Assembly (NCBI GenBank): GCA_021234155.1
Contig: JAJEKV010000215.1
Span: 620,001 to 684,000 of the forward strand
Direction of reading: 5' to 3'
Source: Isoetes taiwanensis
Taxonomy: Eukaryota; Streptophyta; Lycopodiopsida; Isoetales; Isoetaceae
DNA: 64,000 bases
In this document: one piece after another, positions 24,640-35,490 of the stretch
Numbering within the stretch: the stretch's first letter is position 1
Layout: every line of letters begins with the position of its first letter
Program-made: the position numbers and the translations under genes
The notes under the pieces: generated by a model
Databases searched by the model: none
Told to the model about the DNA's origin: nothing
Seen by the model: only the letters and a program-made list of their open reading frames with translations

Positions 24640-26039
24640 GAACTAGGTCCTGCATCCTGATCCATGTCTGTCGGAGGCTCTGGTGGTTGTCGTTGTCGGA
24701 GCAAGGCGACACCAGGGCTGATCGTGAGGGCGACTGCTGATGCAATTGCGGGAGGGAAGGCAATAACCAATGGTGCGGCTACAAGCATCTTCATGCTCAT
24801 TCAGGCGGCGATATCCTGGCCTAATGCAGCAAGTGCTAAATCCCGATTTATAAGCACCACATCATGAAGATTGGAGGGGAGCTTTCTATGTCCGGCCATA
24901 GCGGACAAGGCCTTTATTGCCCAAAAAGATGCCTCGGCCTCTGGAGCGACCGCTCTAGCAAAGAATAGCACATGACCTTGACGGAAAGCTGAGAGGAAGA
25001 ACCTTGTGAGATGGTTCTTCAGGGCTACCACCTCCGGATCTGTGGAGGTTGCCGCTTTTGCCTCAAGGTTGACGGTAATCTGCTCCTCGTCGGCTTCTTC
25101 CTTCTCCTCTTTGAGATGCTCCTTGTTATCGTAGAGGTCTTCCCCTTCTTCGTCCTCGTCCATAGGTACCACCACATCATTGATGTTAGGGACATGTGGC
25201 CCCATAGCGGCAAAAGCATCTTCATGTGGGGGACGAGGAGGATCTTGTAGCATGAGATGTTGCAACTCCAGCAAGGTTTCGACATGTTCTAAATCCTCTC
25301 AATGGAACCTAAGCAACTGCTGGATCTGTGGGGGGTACTCAGGAGGTGAAAAATCAATAAAATCCCCTTGACAGTGTTCGGTTAACTCGTACAAAATAAG
25401 GTCTTTTCTCATAGCCCGAGAATCGGCGATTACATTGTACGCCCACAAAATGTCATCAAGTAGCAGGTACTCTTGATTATTGAGAAGAATTATAGGGAGT
25501 CCATCTAGTCCGGCGAGCTTGCGGCCCTGAGTCCGGGGCATGGGCAGTTCGGTGGCGACTCTGACGAGTTGCTTCCAACGATTAAAATCTGTGTGGCTTA
25601 TCCGCTCATCCTCTTCGGGATCATCAGGAATAGGTACCTTCCCCTTTTCCAATGGAGTGGAGTCAGCCTCCACATATTGGTCCATGAGAATGGCCAAAGC
25701 AAAGCAGACCTCAAAGTAAGTCTGTTGGCGGCCAAGTTGGAGAATGGGGGCATGCTTGGCACGACGCTGAATGCCTCGAAGAGTATCCTCGGCATGGCGG
25801 TGCGGTCATCACCGAGCATCAGCATGAGTATGTCCCTGTGAAGATAAAGCTGTGGAGGATCGCCATAAGGTCGGCATTGGGGCACCATTTCTTGGGTGTA
25901 GAACTCCAAGAAATCGGCATAATCAGGATGAGCCTCCATATTTGTTATGATGTAGATAAGGGTGGAGAAGCTCAAATGGGACGTGAGAATCCCAGTGCTC
26001 TCCATCCTGGTACCACTGCTGGCGCTTGTCATAATCCAT
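24640..26039 (-). pseudogene. ORF-B: unknown protein with long acidic segment
   Basis: Starts at a minus-strand ATG at 26039 (MDYDKRQQWYQDGEHW) and runs to about 24640, roughly 460 codons. Frameshifts lie near 25960 and 25720, with stops at 25301-25299 and 24803-24801. The better preserved part, 25697-24801, is rich in charged and aromatic residues. At about 25160-25060 it has a strongly acidic run (MDEDEEGEDLYDNKEHLKEE and more Glu/Asp). No gag, protease or RT motif is visible, so it could be a diverged gag or a captured host gene. Acidic tracts are common in histone chaperones, and the neighbour is a histone-fold ORF; a functional link is inference only. Confidence 0.5.
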
Positions 26040-26322
26040 AGCAGTTTGTTGAAAGGAGGAGGAGCGAAAATAGAGGAGGCTAAACAACAATGAAATCCTA
26101 AAAAGTAGGGGCACTTTTAAAAGAGATGGGGCTTTTATTAGGGAATATTTCTTAAGGTCTGTACTTTATCATTAATATTAATATAGTTTTTCTTTTTTTA
26201 TTGAACTCGAGCTTTGTGTGTGTTGTTTGCATCAGGGAACAGACAGTAAAACACATAGCTAATGACAAGTAGCATTGTATTAATACAAAACTTAGATACA
26301 GTCATATTACAAAATGGAGGAT

Positions 26323-27449
26323 CTAGTTTCGATCCCCGCAGATCCTACGTGCTAAGGCCAAATCCTTTGGCATAATAGTCACGCGCTTAGCGTGTATTGC
26401 ACAAAGGTTGGCATCGCCAAAAAGGGCGATGAGGTAATCCTCGGCAGCTTCCTGCAGGGCAAGAATAGCATGGGTCTAGAACCTGAGATCTGTCTTAAAT
26501 TGCTGAGCAATCTCCCGGACGAGGCGCTGGAAAGGGAGCTTCCGCAAGAGGAGCTCCGACGTCTTCTGATACTTGCGGATTTCCCGCAAGGCCACTGTCC
26601 CTGGTCTGAACCGGTAGGGCTTCCTTTGACGAGGTGGGGGTACAAGGGGAAGAGTCTTGCCCCCGTGGCTGGATGTTGGGCCCGCTCGACTAAAGTCTCC
26701 CAACGAGTGTCCCCCCTGCTTTGCTACCCCACCGATCGCTTGGAGCTGAGTCTTATATTGGGGCCCCAAGCGTGTCGGGTTAGTGGTCTTCCGCTTCCGT
26801 TGTATGGTATGGTTAGCGAGCGCCTGCTCCTCAGCTAGCCGAGCTGCTTGTTGTTCGGCATGCTGCTTTCGTAACAGGCGTGCCGCAGTCCTTCTGCGGA
26901 TCTCGGTAATATACCTGTCAGGTCGGGCCGCCATATCAAGCTCGACAGACTGCAGATCCTCTTGAGATATAACTTTCCATATGAAGATCTGAGCGTCCTC
27001 ATCATAATAGTACGGGGGGTAGGATAAAATTGTTTCCCCGACTTATGGCTCTCCCTCTTCCTAGATAAACGTACTCCTGTCCTCGTATAGCCGGGTCTTC
27101 GCTTGCACGAGCATCCTCCTCCTGTGCCATTGCCATAATCCTTTCGGCGTCCCGACGAACATCCAACATCTTAGGGCATGTCCGAGGGGTAATAACGAAC
27201 AAGGGTCAGAACCTCCACCAAGGTGTAGGTCTCCCCTTCGGCATTCAGTTTCAGCAAAAATCTCTCTGTGAGATGGAAAATAGGGTATGGTATCCGGTCG
27301 CCTTCGATAAATCTCAACACTAGCTGCTCGAGGAGAAGCTCGACATTCCTAGGGCCGTCAGTTGTATCCCCAATATTGTAGCCAAGCTCGGCACAGAGTT
27401 GGAATACATTACAGGAGGAATAGCTTTTTGTGTCCTTAGTGCGGGCCAT
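26323..27449 (-). pseudogene. ORF-A: long protein ending in a complete histone H3 fold
   Basis: Minus-strand ATG at 27449 opens MARTKDTKSYSS, echoing the histone H3 start ARTKQT. About 270 codons of unrecognised sequence follow, including an Arg/Ala/Glu-rich helix-like part near 26900-26810. From about 26625 to the natural stop at 26325-26323 lies a full H3 fold: [66 protein letters not shown] and ARRICGDRN. Loop 1 has normal H3 length, unlike most CENH3. Thr-His-Ala-Ile-Leu at the 86-90 position resembles plant H3.3, while Phe at 41 resembles H3.1. Lesions: frameshifts near 27190 and 27045, TAA at 27045-27043, and TAG at 26478-26476 where H3 has Gln. Not functional here as read; other copies may be. 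Confidence 0.8.
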
Positions 27450-28056
27450 CTCTTGTCAAGGTGAGGGTTAGCTATGGCAGAAGTAAAGGGGGTGCACAGC
27501 TATGGAAGTACTGGCTATTCCGGTGGCAATGGCGGCGGTCGCTGTAGCGTGGATAACACGAAAGGGAAACAATAAAAAAACCTAACTAAAAATCGTCTGT
27601 GAGTTTCCTTAATGCCCTAAAAAAAAGTCAAACTTCGGTCAAACTGGCAGAGTCTGCATTTTGGACGCTTAGAATTCAAAAATAAACCCCTGTTTTGCAG
27701 AGTGCGCCGATTTAGGGTTTCCTCCCTCTTGGTGCCACTTTTGAGTTGGCTGAAAGGTGTCTAAGCTAATTTGGGGGTCCCCGATGAGATGAAACAAGAA
27801 TTTTTCCCAATCTGAGCTTCCTAGAGAAAGTTATGGCCTCTGGAAAAGAGGGACCATTTCCTACTAAAAGACAATACAGTTCTACTTTTATGCCTCCAAA
27901 TTTTTCCTCACAACTGCACGATTAGCACAAATTTGGACCTCAAAACATTTTAACTACAGGGTTCTAAAGAATTTCCCTAAGTTAGAGTCCCCAACTACTT
28001 AACGTTATATCGAATTAAAACATGGCCAGTGTAATGATATGGTCCACCAAAATCAT
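27450..28056 (-). other. Element leader between PBS and ORF-A
   Basis: About 600 bp after the primer-binding site with no recognisable ORF. This is where a 5' untranslated leader and packaging signal of a retroelement would lie. Confidence 0.4.
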
Positions 28057-28068
28057 GCTCTGATATCA
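28057..28068 (-). promoter_or_regulatory. Primer-binding site, initiator tRNA-Met type
   Basis: Minus strand TGATATCAGAGC starts one base inside the 5' LTR. It differs by one base from the usual plant gypsy/copia site TGGTATCAGAGC. Confidence 0.82.
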
Positions 28069-28069
28069 T

Positions 28070-29531
28070 TGTGACGCTCCCCGAATCTATACGATGCTCC
28101 CATAGTATAAATACGGGAAATCCCATCTTCCATGGTGATAATACCACCATGGAAAGGCCCTCCGTCTGACTCGGACCACTTGTGATGACAAGTGTCCAGG
28201 TGAAGGACACGGGGGTGTCATTTGTTCCACGCCTTCGATGGGAATCCTAGATAGCGGAAGCATATATACAAGGTTAGCACCTGGCAACATACATGCCACC
28301 ACGAAGGGTGGCCCATCATCATCCATAAGAATGCAATAGAACACCATCATAATAATGAAATGCATCATGAATAAAGGCTCTACCCCGGCTCAGACTCATG
28401 GGAATCAACTAACAATCAGGGCCTCCAGATACAACAGACGGAATCATAACAATGGCGTTGGCTGGCATAGAACAATGGCTAGGGTAGTCCACTCCATCCG
28501 CCCCTCCTGTGCACACTTTGCAGATAGGCTGGAACATGCTATGGCGTGATTGTAGCCTTCCGGAGACGCAATCCCATGGAATCACCCTATGGAACTACTC
28601 CAGGTTATATCTCCCCGGTCCGATGAGGCAGGTCGGAGAGGCATCCCCTCCCCGAGGATGATGGATCCCTAGGTGTGCTAGAGAATACGTGCTCCCTCAG
28701 TGACCCCCGCGTTCGTACCCGACTTACTCCCCTAAATCTAAAGGCCGGCTCACCTGTCCCTTCAAGTCCAGGGCGCCCAATACTTTTGGCACGACACCTG
28801 TGACCCAGGAAGTGTCAGACCCATACCTGGCCCTCTCTGTGACCGGCTATAAGCCTAGCACACTGTAGAAGTCCTATAGCCGCGCTAGGCAAGACCCCAC
28901 CTTCGATTCACCATCATACTCGTTATCTGGTGCTGAATCACATCATAGCATCCCCAGCCAGGTGGGCTCTTGTGCACAGGGCTGCATTTACTGGGATTTA
29001 AGAGGTTCTAGCTAGGAACATCACTAAATCTAGATAGCTTTCATGTCTCTACCCCCCTTAGACCCATACAACATAGGAGGAACAAAAAGAGAAAACATAA
29101 TCAGATATAACATCCATAATCATCATAAGTAGAGCATAACAGAGAATCTAATCATACTGCTCAAACAAGAGTTAGAATAACACAGAACTACCTAAAGACT
29201 GACCTGTGTCCTGGTTGGACCCATTGTCTCGAAGAACATCCATAAAACTGGTCAGGTATTAGGTTGCAACATCTCCTTCCTCCCTCTGCTCTTCCCAAAC
29301 TCGAATTTGAGGTAGAGTTAGGCTGGGAGCTCAATTTATCACCCAAAATTGGCAACCTGTCCTTGGCCAATCGAGTCAGGCCAAGTGGCACACTCTAATT
29401 AGTCTACTTGGCTAATTAATACTATTAGTTGGTCTACCTAGGTTAGTTTAATGACAATAGTCCCTTTTAGGTTAATTTCCAATGGTGACGTGTCAGGTTA
29501 GGTATACGTATACTGTATACTGAACGTCACA
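28070..29531 (-). repeat. 5' LTR, 1462 bp
   Basis: Bounded by TGTGACG and CGTCACA (inverted 7-bp ends, TG...CA). The part at 29172-29531 matches the truncated 3' LTR. Small open frames inside it (for example 28087-28368) are not taken as genes. A TATAAATA at about 28098 is on the strand opposite to the element's transcription, so its role is unclear. Confidence 0.82.
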
Positions 29532-32290
29532 GTTGTGATGTGGAATTTTGATCTACAGAGCAGGATGTGATGAGACTAATTCATAATAAACTTGAGTTGA
29601 ACAATTGTACCTTCGATTATCGACTTTCTCTTATTATTTTACCTTTCTTTGAAACTAGAATGCAAATTATACTCAAACATGTTACCAAGGGTCGGATTTT
29701 CATTCATCTCCAAGTCACACAATCATAAAACAAATTCCCAAGCTCTGAGGTCTTGGGTACAAGATCAATTCAATCTTCAAAATAGCAAATAAGATAGTAG
29801 CATCTGGTAATCCATGGATTCTGAAACTCGGAAGGCAGATTCAAGCTTAAGTCCTTCGATATCGGTCTCAGAATGAGTAGTGTTGATTGATTCTTTCGCC
29901 CAAAGCCCTCGAAATTTCTCTGAGAACATTTCCCCTTTTCAAAATGCTCTCTTCCAGCCCATTCTTGGCAAAAACGGTTCGGATCCTTGTCTTTTTGCTT
30001 AATTTACAGGTTCTTGGCTTAACATAGTGTGTCCGGGAGCATTTTGCTATGATTAGGCTGTTAGATCGTTCAGAAAATCCGGATCTTGGCATGACAGAGA
30101 ATTAGGGTTCTTGAGTTTTCAAAGCCAAATATCCCACAGGCAGGAAGACATGGATATATAAGGGATAGCCCACGTGGACTATTAATATTACATGCTATGC
30201 CCACGTGGGATTCGGTCCATTACTGCCCCACACGCTGGGGTGTGCCACGTGATTGGAGAGTTAGCTCGAGATTGGATGGGGAGTTTTTTTTTTTTTTTTT
30301 TTGGGGGGGGGGATAGGAAATTTTTTTTGACCTTTTGAAATTTGGCACGATTCCCAAGAACCTAAAAATGAAGGTCAATATGAGGTCTTTTTTGGAAATT
30401 CTTTTTTGCAGATGGAATCTTTATTGATGCTCTATGACATGGAAGAATCTTCTTTGCAAAAATAAATATTTCGCTTTTTAGCTCAAAAGGGGCAAAAAAT
30501 GATGAAGTGGCAAGTTGTCATGGTGAGTTGGCAAATGGAGGATGACATGGCAGAATGAGGTGGTGATGTCTCAAACAAGTTGGCAAAAGGTCTTTTTTCT
30601 AGTCAAAATTTTGATGAGGTGGAAATGAAGTGTGTGACACGTGCGTGATGATGTGGAAGCATTAGTGATGATGTGGCATGATGATATGTCCCCTTAAGAG
30701 TCCAAAAAACTCACTTAGGTCAAACTTTTGAGAGAATAAATTTTCATGAAGGGTAACATGTGTGTGATGACATGGCCATGGTGGTGATGTGGATGGTGAT
30801 TTGGCAATCTTGGATGATGACATGTGTCAATTTGGCATATGTAACTTATAAACTTGTAACTTAAACTTGTAACTTATGTGTAAATACTTGATTGTTTGAC
30901 TCCTTCATGCTTCCCTTGGGAATTTGTGCACTTTCTCCCTCTAGTTTGACTTTTAAAGAGAGAATATGACCTTAGAGCATAGGAGAGGCCAAATTGAGTG
31001 GAATTTTTTGCCTGTTCAAGATGGTGGTGGCATGATGAGTGTGTAGAGTGTGAATGGTGCATGAATGACATGTTTTGACTAGAAAAAAAAGGCTATTTGC
31101 CAAATTGTTATGGGATATGAAGGAGAGACATGGAATATGAGGCAAGTGTAATGTTTTGAATGGGAACAGGGTGATAAGCTCTAGATATGAACCATGTAAA
31201 ATAGTGTTCTTGTCAAGAACTCAAAGCAAACCACATACCAAGTCCACTTGAGGGGTCTTCCAATCTTCAAATTGCTTTGCTTGAATCTTCCTTTCTTGCA
31301 TGCTTGTGTGATTTTCAATGAATGTTCTCCCCTTGGCTCTTCAAGCTAGTGTCTTCTTGTGATCTTCGGAGATCAAAGTCATCAAATCTGCAGCTTCATA
31401 CCCGAATGCTCAAGTCTACATGTTATTGTGTGTTATGCTCTTCTATGCTGCCATAGCATGGCAGCAGCCCATGATATCTTTCGCTTGTCAATGCTTTCTT
31501 GCCGCCTTCAATGTCCTCCTGAGTGAAAGCGGGCAATATTTGATAAAAATCTTGCGACGAGAGAGATGTCAGTAAAATCATATAAAGATTTCGTTAGAGG
31601 ACTTTGAGAAAGAGAGGGGCCAGGTGATGCTTTACTGAAAGCACACCATATGGATTGGCAATGTTATAAATTTGCGAATGTATATTGTAATCATCTTCTA
31701 GACCTGATGGTTTGATAGATGAAAATAATAAACAATTCCAATCTATTCTCTCCTTCTGAACAAAGCAGCATATGGCATGACATAAAGATTGCTTCTTCTT
31801 CTTCTCAACCCCCAAAACCCTCTTTCAAATCTCTTTATTGGACATCATGCGATTGTGGCGATAATGCCATGAAAGCAATCACGCAAGTTGCAATGGCAAT
31901 GTTATCTAAAATCTGACATGCAGAGATAGTTCGACCAAGAATGTGCTAATGGGGTCACTACATGAGTAAATTCTAAAAATGGCATTCTACTTTTTTCATA
32001 ATCGGGAAATCCATATCGATTCTTACTCTGCATTGCATTCTCACACGTCTTAACCAATGACATAAGGACATTGATATTAATGAGCTTGGAACCCTAATAG
32101 TTTAACCAAAGTCGGATTGTTTGGCTACTTATTTATTGTTTGACACCTCATAAATTACCTATAGTCTACACCACAAAAATTTGATAACTAACTCCATACC
32201 AAAAGGCCATTTTGGTTGCTACTCGTTCATAGATATTCTTATTTAATTTCTTTTGCACTATCATAAACTAACCTCATTGGGAAGACATTC
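29532..32290. repeat. KAS I upstream repeat, copy A
   Basis: Matches the region upstream of KAS I (40009 onward) for most of its length, beginning GTTGTGATGTGGAATTTTG. It includes paired CACGTG boxes at 30171 and 30202, a T18-G11 homopolymer junction near 30283-30312, and a GATGATGTGG/GATGACATGG-rich core at 30500-30830. The LTR element abuts its left edge. No ORF with a known family. Confidence 0.85.
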
Positions 32291-34913
32291 TTCAAAATAA
32301 CAAATAAGATAGTAGCATCAGGTAATCCATGGATTCTAAAGCTGGAAGGTATATTCAAGCTTAAGTCCTTCAAAACCGGCCTCAGAATAAGTATTGTTGA
32401 TTGATTCTTTCGCCCAAAGCCCTCGAAATTTCTCTGAGAACATTTCCCCTTTTCAAAATGCTCTGTTCCGGCCCATGCTTGGCAAAGAATGGTCCGTATC
32501 ATTTCTTTTTGCTTAATTTACAGGTTCTTGGCTTAGCATAGGTGTATCCGGGAGCATTTTGCTATGATTAGGCTGTTAGATCGTTCAGAAAATCCAGATC
32601 TTGGCATGACAGAGAATTAGGGTTCTTGAGTTTTCGAAGCCAAATATCCCACAGGCATTTTTCTTGAAGGAAGACATGGATATAAGGGATTGCTCACGTG
32701 GTCTATTAATAATACGTGCTATGCCCGTGGGATTGGTCAGATTCTATGCCCCCCTGTTTGTTTTTTACGTGGTGGGGGGAGATTCGATGGGGGAGAGTCT
32801 AGGCCCTGGGTAGATAGGAAAACTTTTTTACCTTTTGAAATTTGGCACGATTACCAAGAACCAAAAATGAAGGTCAATATGAGGTCTTTTTGGAAATTCT
32901 TTTTTGCAAATGGAATCTTTTTTTATGCTCTATGACATGGAAGAATCTTCTTTGCAAAAATAAATATTTGGCTTTTTAGTTCAAAATGGGAAAAAATGAT
33001 GAAGTGGCAAGTTGTCATGGTGAGTTGGCAAATGGAGGATGACATGGCAAAATGACGTGGTGATGTGTCAAACAAGTTGGCAAAAAGATCTTTTTTCTAG
33101 TCAAAATTTTGATGAGGTAGAAATGAAATGTGTGACACGTGTGTGATGATGTGGAAGCATTATTGATGATGTGGCATGATGATATGTCCCATTAAGAGTC
33201 CAAATAACTCACTTAGGTCAAACTTTCGAGAGAATAAATTTTCATGAAGGGTAACATGTGTGTGTGATGACATGGCCATGGTGGTGATGTGGATGGTGAT
33301 TTGGCAATCTTGGGTGATGACATGGGCCAATTTGGCATTGGTGCACATAAACTTGTAACTTATGTGTAAATACTTGATTGTTTGACTCCTTCATGCTTCC
33401 CTTGGGAATTTGTGCACTTTCTCTCTCTAGTTTGACTTTTAGAGAGAGAATATGACCTTAGAACATAGGAGAGGCCAAATTGAATGGAATTTTTTGCTTA
33501 TTCAAGATGGTGGTGGCATGATAAGTGTGTAGAATGTGAATGGTGCATGAATGACATGTTTTGACTAAAAAAAAGGCTATTTGCTAAATTGTTATGGGAT
33601 ATGAAGGAGAGACATGGAATATGAGGCAAGTGTGATGTTTTGAATGGGAATAGGGTGATGGGCTCTAGATATGCACCATGTAAAATAGTGCTCTTGTCAA
33701 GCACTCAAAGCAAACCACATACCAAGTCCACTTGAGGGGTCTTCCAATCTTCAAATTGCTTTACTTCAATCTTCCTTTCTTGCATGCTTGTGTGATTTTC
33801 AATTAATGTCCTCCCCTTGGCTCTTCAAGCTAGTGTCTTCTTGTGATCTTCGGGGATCAAAGTCATCAAATCTGCAGCTTCATACTCAAATGCTCAAGTG
33901 TACATGTTATTGTGTGTAATGCTCTTCTATGCGCCATAGCATGGCAGCAGCCCGCGATATCTTTCGCTTGTCAATGCTTTCTTGTCGCCTTCAATGTCCT
34001 CCCGAGTGAAAGCAGGCAATATTTGATCAAAATCTTGTAGTCGAGAGAGATGTCAGTAAAATCATATAAAGATTTCGTTAGAGGACTTTGAGAAAGAGAA
34101 GGGCCAGGTGATGCTTTACCAAAAGCACACCATATGAATAGGCAGTGTTATAAATTTGCGAATGTATATAATCATCTTCTAGATCTGATGGTTTCATAGA
34201 TGAAAATAATAAACAATTCCAATCTATTCTCCCCTTCCGAACAAAGCAGCATATGGCACGACATATATTGCTTCTTCTTCTTCTCAAACAACCCTCTCCC
34301 CCCCTCCCCCCCTTCTAACCCTCTTCCAAATCTCTTTATTGGACATCATGCGATTGTGGCGATAATGCCATGAACGCGATTACGCAAGTTGCAATGGCAA
34401 TGTTATCCAAAATCTGACATGCAGAGATAGTTCGACCAAGAATGTGGGGTCACTACATGAGTAAAATTCTAAAAATGGCATTCTACTTTTTTCATATAGA
34501 TCAAAGTGGATCGGGAAATCCATGTCGATTCTTACTCTGCATTGCATTCTCACACGTCTTAACCAATGACATGTGGACATTGCTATTAATGAGCATGGAA
34601 CCCTAATAGTTTAAGCAAAGTCATTTTATGGATTGTTTGGCTACTTATTTATTGTTTGGCACCTCATAAATTACGTATAGTCCACACCACAAATATTGGA
34701 TAACTAACTCCATACCAAAAGGCCATTTTGGTTGCTACTACTTCATAGATATTCTGCACCACTCAAAGTGGATCTTAAAAAGCCAAGAGAAGAAGTTTGC
34801 AGCATGCCACCAGGGCCGAGTACAGTTGTTTAGACATGCAAAAGCAATTTGAAAAACCAAGGAATGCAACAATTGAAAAAAAAAACACACAGTGAATGCA
34901 AAGGGACATGTAG
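32291..34913. repeat. KAS I upstream repeat, copy B
   Basis: Starts at TTCAAAATAACAAATAAG directly after copy A's GGAAGACATTC. It follows the same order as copy D to the GTAGCATA phrase at 34911. Compared with copy D it has lost bases near 34750. At its right end it is fused to a KAS I exon fragment. Confidence 0.85.
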
Positions 34914-35490
34914 CATAAGGCGAGGCGAGGCAGATATCATGTTAGCTGTGGAACTGAAGCTGCTATAATTCCTGTTGGGTTAGGTGGGTTTATTGCCTGC
35001 AGAGCGCTCTCCCAAAGGACTGATGATCCACAAACTGCCTCTAGACCATGGGACAAAGACCGTGAGGGCTTTGTTATGGGCGAAGGTGCTGGCGTTCTGG
35101 TATGTTAGGAGCTGAGAGTTGCTATTCAAATATCCAGAAATCATGTAATATATTTTATCAGATGTTGGATAAGCATAATTCACATCTCATGTGTCCCTAA
35201 TGCACAAGCCATGTAGGCTAGGCAAGATATATACTCGAATTGGTTGTCACTGCATATGGCATTACCTAGGTCTAAGTATACGTGCATCAAATATTATAGT
35301 CTTACTACTGTTTGGTTCTCAATTTGCTACCCTGTTCTAACATTAAACTGAAAATTCTTATGTTGAAGGTTATGGAAAGCTTAGAACATGCAATGAAACG
35401 GGGAGCTACAATTGTAGCAGAGTACTTGGGCGGAGCTGTGACTTGTGATGCGTATCATATGATTGATCCACGTGCAGACAGGCTTGCTGA
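34914..35490 (+). pseudogene. KAS I fragment: end of exon 3, intron 3, start of exon 4
   Basis: Nearly identical to 44638-45213 of the functional KAS I gene, intron included, so it is a DNA-level copy. One G is missing near 34947 (TTAGCTGTGG against TTAGCTGGTGG), and a TATGAG to TTAGGAG change follows the donor. It lacks promoter, transit peptide, catalytic His and Lys exons. Homology stops at GCTTG near 35490, giving way to unrelated sequence with a short open frame ending at 35617. Confidence 0.9.

Larger units (their letters stand above)
22621..29531 (-). mobile_element. Ty3/gypsy-type LTR element carrying a histone H3 fold
   Basis: In minus-strand order it has a 1462-bp 5' LTR (29531-28070, ends TGTGACG/CGTCACA), an initiator-tRNA-Met-type primer-binding site, two accessory ORF regions and an integrase tail with chromodomain. 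A polypurine tract and the first about 363 bp of a 3' LTR follow. The two LTR segments (22621-22983 and 29172-29531) are near identical apart from small indels. Protease, reverse transcriptase and RNase H are absent and no gag was recognised, so it depends on others or is dead. The space between PBS and integrase is filled by ORF-A (histone H3 fold) and ORF-B (acidic), described separately. Every frame carries stops or shifts. Confidence 0.8.

Noticed and set aside
26323-26640. Centromeric H3 (CENH3)
   Set aside because: Loop 1 has standard H3 length and the alpha-2 region resembles H3.3; the CENH3-type longer loop is absent.
28098-28105. TATAAATA as LTR promoter
   Set aside because: It is on the strand opposite to the element's coding direction and about 30 bp from the LTR edge, where a U3 TATA box is not expected.
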